Position numbers and translations under genes: made by a program. The notes under the pieces were generated by a model. It had not been told where the DNA came from. It did not search any database and was given only the letters and a program-made list of their open reading frames with translations. Positions 1-4,874 of a stretch of 6,941 nucleotides of DNA are shown here, piece after piece. The first letter of the stretch is position 1. Every line of letters starts with the position of its first letter. The DNA lies in assembly GCA_027450125.1 (NCBI GenBank), contig DAIDKG010000419.1, positions 1 through 6,941 on the forward strand. Reading direction: 5' to 3'. The stretch is from Bordetella sp. Its GTDB lineage: Bacteria; Pseudomonadota; Gammaproteobacteria; Burkholderiales; Burkholderiaceae_B.

Positions 1-166
1 CGCGGCCGAAAGTGCCGTCCACGAAAATCCCCCTTTGCAGGCGCGCGGCGAAGGCTTCGCCGTCGACCCGCCCCGTCGACCGCGCTGCGCCTCGGCCGCC
101 GAAATCGGCCAGCACCAACGCATCTACAGTCGGCTCGAGCAGCACGGGCCGATGTTCGAGTTCCAT
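1..166 (-). CDS. rsmH: 16S rRNA m4C1402 methyltransferase RsmH, N-terminal part
   Basis: RsmH (MraW) is a cytoplasmic SAM-dependent methyltransferase that N4-methylates C1402 in the 16S rRNA decoding centre. Only the first 55 codons lie in the window, starting at the ATG at 166-164; the rest runs off the left edge. The translation begins MELEHRPVLLEPTVDAL and reaches IFVDGTFGR, the start of the SAM-binding glycine-rich region (usually DGTFGxGGHS), which is typical of the family. The gene follows mraZ after 7 bp and has no convincing Shine-Dalgarno sequence, so translation is probably coupled to mraZ. One oddity is that about 34 residues separate the 'VDAL' and 'IFVDGTFGR' segments, where E. 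coli RsmH has far fewer. The extra part is rich in Gly, Arg and Ala. The identification is firm despite the truncation by the window edge. Confidence 0.93.
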   Translation of the reverse strand, partial: MELEHRPVLLEPTVDALVLADFGGRGAARSTGRVDGEAFAARLQRGIFVDGTFGR

Positions 167-173
167 AGGGATT

Positions 174-602
174 TCAGAACGAAAACTGGTTCAACACTTC
201 CGGCATGCCCTGCGCCAGGTCCTGCGCCTCGCGGCGGGCCAGCGCAGCGGCATCCCAGAGCTCGAAGTGAGCACCCATGCCAAGCAGCATCACATCGCGC
301 GTCATATTGGCGGCGTTGCGCAGCTCCGGGGCGATCAGAGCCCGGCCGGAGCCGTCGATCTCGACATCCTGGGCGTTGCCCAGCAGCAGACGCTGCAGCG
401 CACGGGCCGTCATGGGGAAAGCCGCGATCTGCTCGCGCTTCTTCTCCCACTCGGGCCTGGGATAGACCAGCAGGCAGCCATCGGGGTGCCGGGTGAGCGT
501 CAGGCTGCCGCCTGCCTGCTCGGCGAGCGCGTCGCGATACCGGGTCGGAATCGAGATCCGCCCCTTGGCATCCAACGTGAGTGCGCTGCTTCCCTGAAAC
601 AC
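174..602 (-). CDS. mraZ: MraZ, transcriptional regulator of the dcw operon
   Basis: MraZ is a nucleoid-associated DNA-binding protein of the AbrB-like fold. It heads the division and cell-wall (dcw) cluster and in E. coli represses its own operon. The 142-residue product has the normal family length and two SpoVT/AbrB-like half-domains. Each half carries the hallmark DxxxR motif: DAKGR at residues 11-15 and DGSGR at residues 83-87. The start is a GTG at 602-600. It is supported by the family-typical N-terminus [15 protein letters not shown] and by an AGGG ribosome-binding element 6 nt upstream (612-609). The stop lies 7 bp before rsmH, as expected for a dcw operon. A candidate promoter and four MraZ-box-like repeats lie directly upstream, implying autoregulation. 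The protein looks intact. Confidence 0.96.
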   Translation of the reverse strand: MFQGSSALTLDAKGRISIPTRYRDALAEQAGGSLTLTRHPDGCLLVYPRPEWEKKREQIAAFPMTARALQRLLLGNAQDVEIDGSGRALIAPELRNAANMTRDVMLLGMGAHFELWDAAALARREAQDLAQGMPEVLNQFSF

Positions 603-658
603 CCTTAGCCCTACCCCTGGTTTCGCCGTCCGGTCATGCGCCGTTTTTGCCGATGCAT

Positions 659-693
659 TCCACTTAATTGCACAAAATCCTACTTTTTCCCAC
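659..693 (-). promoter_or_regulatory. Array of four MraZ-box-like direct repeats
   Basis: Read on the minus strand, four GTGGG-like pentamers occur with an exact 10-bp period: GTGGG (693-689), GTAGG (683-679), GTGCA (673-669) and GTGGA (663-659). They are separated by AT-rich 5-bp spacers. MraZ is known in E. coli to bind tandem TGGGN repeats with 5-nt spacers upstream of its own gene, and this array has that geometry. The first repeat is the best match and directly abuts the candidate -10 element; the third is degenerate. Binding here would be expected to block transcription initiation or early elongation of the dcw operon. The repeat spacing is seen directly; the function is inferred from the family. 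Confidence 0.75.
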
Positions 694-720
694 TCTACGG
701 GAACGGTTATGACCGGTCAA
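692..720 (-). promoter_or_regulatory. Candidate sigma-70 promoter of mraZ-rsmH
   Basis: On the minus strand, TTGACC (720-715) and TAGAGT (697-692) are separated by exactly 17 bp. Each matches the sigma-70 consensus at 4 to 5 of 6 positions. The predicted transcription start is near 685, leaving a leader of about 80 nt before mraZ. The last bases of the -10 overlap the first MraZ box, which is consistent with repression by MraZ. A perfect 10-bp palindrome, TGACCGGTCA (710-719), covers most of the -35. This is a prediction from spacing and consensus only. Confidence 0.6.
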
Positions 721-941
721 GTATCAGGTTGCATTTTTTTCAATTACAACAAGGACTTAGATAGCTTTGCGCGAGGATTTCGGCAGCCCACCAGGAAAAG
801 AATTTTCTTCAAAATCAGAGAGTTGAGAGAACAATTAAAAGTCCTTCCTAAAATATATTTGGCATCCCTGAATGCCCCGGGCTACCATCCTGGTCAGTGC
901 AATCCCCTGCCGCGCCGACCGCGCATAGCCGCTTCTCCCTC
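698..941. other. Divergent intergenic region with an AT-rich island
   Basis: This stretch lies between the mraZ promoter and the SGNH hydrolase gene and contains no supportable gene. Positions 721-870 are about 62% A+T, in sharp contrast to the GC-rich genes on both sides. The part nearest the hydrolase holds loose promoter-like elements on the plus strand: TTGAGA at 823-828 and TAAAAT at 849-854. Their 20-bp spacing is too long for a good sigma-70 promoter. A distant 8-bp inverted repeat (AAGGACTT 751-758, AAGTCCTT 839-846) and a small 5-bp hairpin (GGCAT 861-865, ATGCC 872-876) are present, but neither is compelling. The promoter for the downstream three-gene cluster most likely lies here, but I cannot place it. 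Confidence 0.5.
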
Positions 942-2243
942 ATGCCCATCCCCTTCCGTTTTCCTGTTGCCGCGTTCGCTGTCGCGGCGGCCCTGTCCGC
1001 TCACGGGCCGGCGCAGGCCGCGCCTGCCTGGCAGGCCGCTTGGACGACTTCGCTGCAACCCATTCCCGACCTGGCCAATCCCCCCAGCCTCTATGCAAAA
1101 CCCGACGTAGCCGGACGCACCGTAAGACAAATCATCTATCCCGACCTGGACGGGCGCGAAGCGCGCCTGCGCATCAGCAATCGCTACGGCTCCCGGCCGC
1201 TGGTCATCGAACGCACCGTCATCGCCCGTTCGGACGGGGCGGCCGGCCTGCTCCCGGGCACGGCGGCGCCCGTGACCTTCGCGGGACGCGCCGCACTGAC
1301 CCTGCCCCCAGGCGCCGAGGCAGACAGCGACCCGGTTGCCGTGCGTGTCATTCGCGACGAGCCGCTGGCCGTCAGCCTGGTCCTGGCCCCGCATCAGGCC
1401 ATGCAGGCCTGGCATCGCATCGCCAACCGCGTCAACTACATTTCGGCCCCGGGCGACCATGCCGAGACCGCGCCGGGCGCCGGCTTTCACGGCCGCACCA
1501 CCCATTACGCCTGGGTCACGCAATTGAACGTGCCCGCCACGGGCGCCGGCAGCGTGGTCGCCATCGGCGACTCCATCACGGACGGCATGCGCTCGACTTT
1601 CGGCGCCCGACGCGACTGGCCGCAGGACCTGGCCAGGCTATCGGCCGCTAGGGGCTTGCCGCCCCTGGCAGTGCTGAACGCCGGCATCAGCGGCAACCGC
1701 CTCCTTTCCGACTCGCCCTGTTACGGCGAGCGCCTGGTCGGCCGCTTCGACCACGACGCAGCCGCGCTGCCGGGCGTGCGTGCCGTCATCCTGCTGATCG
1801 GCATCAATGACATCGACTTCGCCGACACCCCGCCGCGACGCGGCCTCGATTGCGATGCCCCGCACACCAGAGTCACGGCGAAAGACCTGATCGACGGCTA
1901 CAAGCGCGTGATCGAAGCGGCGCACCGGCGCGGCCTGCGCATCTTCGGTGGCACACTGACGCCCGCCGCGCTGCCTCCCACGCGCGAAGCCCTGCGCCAG
2001 GCCGTCAACCGATGGATACGCCAGGGCGGCGGGTTCGACGGCGTCATCGATTTCGACGCTGCGCTGCGCGATCCGCAGCATCCTGCCCGGCTGCTGCCGG
2101 CCTACAACAGCGGCGACGGCATCCACCCCAGCGACGCCGGTTATGCCGCCATGGCCAGAGCCGTGCCGCTGATGAAACTGCGCGACATTTTGTCGCACCC
2201 GCAAACCCGCGAAAACGCAGGCCACGCGGCATCGAACGGATAA
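942..2243 (+). CDS. Exported SGNH/GDSL-family hydrolase (XynE-like esterase)
   Basis: This is a predicted secreted or periplasmic esterase/acylhydrolase of the SGNH superfamily, 433 residues from the chosen ATG. All four blocks are present: GDSITDG with nucleophile Ser211, Gly251 in NAGISGN, Asn289 in GIND, and Asp392/His395 in DGIHPS. The catalytic domain therefore looks complete. Residues 1-26 form a signal peptide (Arg6, hydrophobic core, AQA before the cut). Roughly residues 30-190 form a separate N-terminal region, as in XynE-like members, which act on acylated carbohydrates. The start is uncertain. An in-frame GTG at 897 would add 15 polar residues before the signal peptide, so the ATG at 942 gives a more normal signal sequence; neither start has a good ribosome-binding site. 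It is followed after 40 bp by the beta-propeller gene. The substrate is unknown; deacetylation of a glycan or lipid is only a guess from the family. Confidence 0.88.
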   Translation: MPIPFRFPVAAFAVAAALSAHGPAQAAPAWQAAWTTSLQPIPDLANPPSLYAKPDVAGRTVRQIIYPDLDGREARLRISNRYGSRPLVIERTVIARSDGAAGLLPGTAAPVTFAGRAALTLPPGAEADSDPVAVRVIRDEPLAVSLVLAPHQAMQAWHRIANRVNYISAPGDHAETAPGAGFHGRTTHYAWVTQLNVPATGAGSVVAIGDSITDGMRSTFGARRDWPQDLARLSAARGLPPLAVLNAGISGNRLLSDSPCYGERLVGRFDHDAAALPGVRAVILLIGINDIDFADTPPRRGLDCDAPHTRVTAKDLIDGYKRVIEAAHRRGLRIFGGTLTPAALPPTREALRQAVNRWIRQGGGFDGVIDFDAALRDPQHPARLLPAYNSGDGIHPSDAGYAAMARAVPLMKLRDILSHPQTRENAGHAASNG

Positions 2244-2283
2244 AATCCTGGCTGCTTCACTTTTCTGGTCAAACGCGTCCATC

Positions 2284-3294
2284 ATGCGCCTCATTTCCTC
2301 CAGGACCGCCCGGCACGCGCTGGTCGGCCTGCTGCTCGCAGCCATGTCGTATCACACGGCTGCCCAGGCAATCGAAAACCCCGTCATCGTCCTGGACTCG
2401 GCCGAGGCACAGCTCACGCTCATCGACCAGAACACGCACAAGGTCGTGAGCACCATGCCCACGGGCAAGGAGCCTCACCATCTCATGATCACGCCGGACC
2501 ACAAGTCCCTGATCGTGGCGAATTCGGTCTCCAACAGTCTGATGTTCCTCGATCCCCGCACCGGCAAGCTGCAGGGCACGCTGGAAGGCATCGACGACCC
2601 CTACCAGCTTGGATTCTCGCCCGACCGCAAGTGGTTCGCCACGGCGGCCCTGCGCCTGAACCGAGTGGACATCTACCACTACGACGGCAAGAACTTCACC
2701 ATCGCCAAGCGCATTCCGCTGGGCAAGACGCCGAGCCACCTGACTTTCAGTTCCGACTCGCGCTACGTCTTCGTCACCCTGCAGGATTCCGGCGAACTGG
2801 CCGCCATCGACCTGCCCACCCAGACGGTCAAATGGCGCATGCACATCGGCAAGGCGCCGGCCGGCGTCTGGATGACGCCGGGAGACAAATACCTGCTGGT
2901 GGGCATGACCGGCGAAGATGATGTCGTCGTGGTCGACTGGCGCAACCAGAAGATCGTCAAGCGCATCGAAACCGGACGCGCTGCGCACAACTTCCGCTGG
3001 CTGGACGACGGACAGCATGTCGCGGTCACCAACCGGATATCCGACACCATCAGCATCATCGACTACAACACGCTCACCAAGACCGGCGACATCACGGGCC
3101 TCATGCCCGGGCCGGACGACATGGCGCTCTCAGCAGACCGGCGCTATCTTTGGGTCACTTTCCGTTTTGCCCGCCACGTCGGCGTGATCGACATGAAAAC
3201 GCACAAGTTGATAGACACCATCAAAGTGGGGCGTTCGCCCCACGGCATCTATTTCGACAACCAGGCGCCTTTCCTGAGCCCGAACGCCAACTGA
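2284..3294 (+). CDS. Exported YVTN-family beta-propeller protein
   Basis: This is a predicted periplasmic or secreted beta-propeller of the YncE/YVTN type, 336 residues long. Residues 1-29 look like a signal peptide: Arg2, Arg7 and Arg10, a hydrophobic stretch from about residue 12 to 21, and an AQA cleavage site. The rest consists of repeats of about 40 residues in which a 'G+xPxx' turn precedes a strand and an 'xxVxDxxTxK' strand follows. Examples are GKEPHHL (61-67), GKTPSHL (147-153), GKAPAGV (189-195), GRAAHNF (231-237), GPDDM (276-280) and GRSPHGI (316-322). This would make a propeller of about seven blades. No enzymatic motif or haem site is apparent, so a binding or scaffold role is the most that can be said. 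It lies between the SGNH hydrolase and the membrane hydroxylase genes on the same strand, suggesting co-transcription. The start ATG has only weak ribosome-binding sequence. Confidence 0.85.
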   Translation: MRLISSRTARHALVGLLLAAMSYHTAAQAIENPVIVLDSAEAQLTLIDQNTHKVVSTMPTGKEPHHLMITPDHKSLIVANSVSNSLMFLDPRTGKLQGTLEGIDDPYQLGFSPDRKWFATAALRLNRVDIYHYDGKNFTIAKRIPLGKTPSHLTFSSDSRYVFVTLQDSGELAAIDLPTQTVKWRMHIGKAPAGVWMTPGDKYLLVGMTGEDDVVVVDWRNQKIVKRIETGRAAHNFRWLDDGQHVAVTNRISDTISIIDYNTLTKTGDITGLMPGPDDMALSADRRYLWVTFRFARHVGVIDMKTHKLIDTIKVGRSPHGIYFDNQAPFLSPNAN

Positions 3295-3310
3295 TTGCTT
3301 GCGCACGTCC

Positions 3311-4294
3311 ATGCACAGCTTGATCTCCCTCCTCGATGACGCCGTCGGCGCGGTGCAGACCTGGACCTTCGTCGACTTCGTGCAGCCGCTCCTGTACAAG
3401 TTCGGTTTCATGGGATACGACGAAGACACCTACGACGCGCTTTACTGGGTCATCGTCAACGTGTTCCAGGTTCTGGCGAGCTATGCCCTGCTGCGTCCCC
3501 TGGAGGCCTGGCGACCCCTCGAAAGCTGGCACGACCGCTCCCGGACCCGCTCCGACATCCTCTACACCTGGATCGCCAAGCTGGGCCTGCTCAACATCGC
3601 GTTCTTCTTCATGCTGCAGCCGCTGTTCAATCACCTGCAAAGCCTGGTCGCGGTCTACAGCGTGCCCAATATCGACCTGGAACAGCTCTGGCCCGGCGTT
3701 ACCGACCAGCCCTTGGTGGCTTTCCTGGTCTATCTGGTCGTGCTGGATTTCGCCGGCTACTGGTACCACCGCCTGCAGCACGGCATCGGCGTGTGGTGGG
3801 AACTGCACGCCGTGCATCACAGCCAACAGCAGTTGTCGCTCTGGAGCGACGATCGCAATCATTTCCTCGATACCATCCTGCAAGCCGCCTTCTTTGCCCT
3901 GATTGCCCTGTTCATCGGCGTGGAGCCGGGGCAGTACGTGGTGCTGGTGGCCGTCGGCAACTTCCTGCAAAGCGTGCAGCACGCCAACACGCGCCTGCCT
4001 TTCGGCCGTGTGCTCGAACGCGTGCTGGTCAGCCCGTCGTTCCACCGTCGACACCATGCCCTGGACATTCCGCTGGGCAAGAAAGGAGGGTGGAATTTCG
4101 GCATCCTCTTTCCTTGGTGGGACATGATGTTCGGTTCGGCCGACTGGACTCACGGCACCGAACCCACGGGCATCCGCGAGGAACTGCCCGCACCTCGAGG
4201 CAACGGGCGCTCTTACGGCAAAGGCGTATTGGGGCAGCAATGGCTGGCACTGGTACGCATTGCGGGCCACCTGCGGCCTCGCCGCGCGGCATGA
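3311..4294 (+). CDS. Sterol desaturase / fatty acid hydroxylase superfamily membrane enzyme
   Basis: This is an integral-membrane di-iron oxygenase of the fatty acid hydroxylase/sterol desaturase superfamily, 327 residues long. The superfamily hydroxylates or desaturates lipid substrates. The histidine clusters that bind the metal pair are all present: HRLQH (His153, His157), HAVHH (His166, His169, His170) and HRRHH (His245, His248, His249), with additional His184 and His224. Hydrophobic segments near residues 41-60, 86-106, 134-152 and 186-220 fit the multi-pass topology. The start is ambiguous. A TTG at 3299, 4 bp after the propeller stop, would add four residues (MRTS); I chose the ATG at 3311, and neither start has a clear ribosome-binding site. 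The close spacing implies an operon with the two upstream genes. The gene ends just before a bidirectional terminator. The substrate cannot be deduced; hopanoid, glycerol ether or acyl-chain hydroxylation are all possible. Confidence 0.88.
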   Translation: MHSLISLLDDAVGAVQTWTFVDFVQPLLYKFGFMGYDEDTYDALYWVIVNVFQVLASYALLRPLEAWRPLESWHDRSRTRSDILYTWIAKLGLLNIAFFFMLQPLFNHLQSLVAVYSVPNIDLEQLWPGVTDQPLVAFLVYLVVLDFAGYWYHRLQHGIGVWWELHAVHHSQQQLSLWSDDRNHFLDTILQAAFFALIALFIGVEPGQYVVLVAVGNFLQSVQHANTRLPFGRVLERVLVSPSFHRRHHALDIPLGKKGGWNFGILFPWWDMMFGSADWTHGTEPTGIREELPAPRGNGRSYGKGVLGQQWLALVRIAGHLRPRRAA

Positions 4295-4307
4295 CAAATA
4301 CCCCCCC

Positions 4308-4336
4308 AAAAAAACGCCGCATCAGCGGCGTTTTTT
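4308..4336. terminator. Bidirectional Rho-independent terminator
   Basis: A perfect stem CGCCGC/GCGGCG (4315-4320 and 4325-4330) with the loop ATCA is preceded by seven A (4308-4314) and followed by six T (4331-4336). In either direction the transcript has a GC-rich hairpin followed by a U tract. It can end the hydrolase-propeller-hydroxylase transcript on the plus strand, 14 bp after the stop codon. It can also end rnpB on the minus strand, about 15 bp after the P1 helix. Confidence 0.93.
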
Positions 4337-4351
4337 CATAAAAGACAAAAA

Positions 4352-4760
4352 GCAGAACAGATCTATAGGCCGGATTCTGTACGCCGGGTTTCCCCGGCGG
4401 GCAATCATTCCTCTGCGCCAGCCATTGCTGGCTGGCTCTAGCCATCTACCCGCATGCTCGAGCGAGCCGCCCTTTCCGGCCGAAGCCGTGCGCATGCCTA
4501 TTTGATGTTGCTCCGGATAGAGGTTGCCGCGTTTCACCCTGCGATGCCGCCGCCCGTTACCGGACGGCACGGTACGGAGATGGCCGTACCGGAGCGCAAA
4601 AGCCGCATGGACTTTTGCACCCGCCCCGCAGACTCGTCTCTGTGGCCCTGTTCCTCACCCGGCCTGAGCCGGGCGGACGGCCGTTAGCCGCTATCCCGCC
4701 CTGTGGAGTCCGGACCTTCCTCGACGGGTTGCCCCACCGCGATTGCCCGATCTGTTCTGC
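4352..4760 (-). ncRNA. rnpB: RNase P RNA, bacterial class A
   Basis: This is the catalytic RNA of ribonuclease P, which cleaves the 5' leader from pre-tRNA together with the small protein RnpA. Conserved regions are readable on the minus strand. The 5' half of P4 (CR-I), GAGGAAGGTCCGGACTCC, is at 4722-4705. GAGGAATGATTGCC (4414-4401) corresponds to the E. coli GATGAATGACTGTCC region. The 3' half of P4 (CR-V), ACAGAATCCGGCCTAT, is at 4380-4365. The ends are closed by a perfect 12-bp P1 helix between 4749-4760 and 4352-4363, which sets the boundaries used here. They give about 409 nt, slightly longer than the 377 nt of E. coli. P3 appears short, built around GGG-CAA-CCC, compared with E. coli. 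A -10 element (TAAAAT) lies 7 bp upstream of position 4760, and a terminator follows the 3' end. The exact mature ends may differ by a few bases. Confidence 0.97.
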
Positions 4761-4767
4761 GGGATAG

Positions 4768-4773
4768 ATTTTA
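4768..4773 (-). promoter_or_regulatory. -10 element of the rnpB promoter
   Basis: On the minus strand TAAAAT (4773-4768) is followed by 7 bp and then by the first base of the RNase P P1 helix at 4760, the expected distance to a transcription start. No good -35 is seen at 16-18 bp upstream, where the sequence is G-rich. The position relative to a well-defined RNA end makes the call reasonable despite the missing -35. Confidence 0.6.
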
Positions 4774-4777
4774 CAAT
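4772..4777 (+). promoter_or_regulatory. Candidate -10 element for uup
   Basis: On the plus strand TACAAT (4772-4777) matches the sigma-70 -10 consensus at five of six positions. It is the only promoter-like hexamer I see between rnpB and uup. It would start transcription near 4784 and give a leader of about 90 nt. No convincing -35 lies 16-18 bp upstream, because that stretch is the 5' end of rnpB. It overlaps the rnpB -10 on the other strand by two bases. Confidence 0.35.
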
Positions 4778-4874
4778 AGCGCCTGAAATGCCCCACGCTA
4801 CGCCTACGGCTTGCGGCCCCACAACGGGCCTCGGCTCCTGGGACAGCCCGGAGCTGAACAACTCGACTTACGAC

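Noticed and set aside
751..846. 8-bp inverted repeat AAGGACTT/AAGTCCTT
   Set aside because: The arms are 80 bp apart and short, and an AT-rich region readily gives such matches by chance.
823..854. TTGAGA and TAAAAT as a promoter for the three-gene cluster
   Set aside because: The spacing is 20 bp, outside the useful range for sigma-70, so it is mentioned only as a loose candidate within the intergenic entry.
897..941. GTG start for the SGNH hydrolase 15 codons upstream
   Set aside because: It would put a polar stretch ahead of a normal signal peptide. It remains possible, but is less likely than the ATG at 942.
709..1110. Plus-strand open frame of 133 codons starting in the AT-rich island
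   Set aside because: It runs in another frame through the signal peptide and first domain of the SGNH hydrolase, becomes Pro/Arg-rich there, and has no family features. The AT-rich part alone is too short to judge as a gene.
3221..4309. Long minus-strand open frame (362 codons) opposite the hydroxylase gene
   Set aside because: It mirrors a GC-rich real gene whose sense strand has clear histidine motifs. The antisense product has no recognisable domain, so it is a by-product of codon bias.
4743..4874. N-terminal extension of Uup by 44 residues
   Set aside because: The extended start lies inside the RNase P RNA and upstream of both predicted promoters, and the added residues do not resemble the family. 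Similarity starts at the ATG at 4875.
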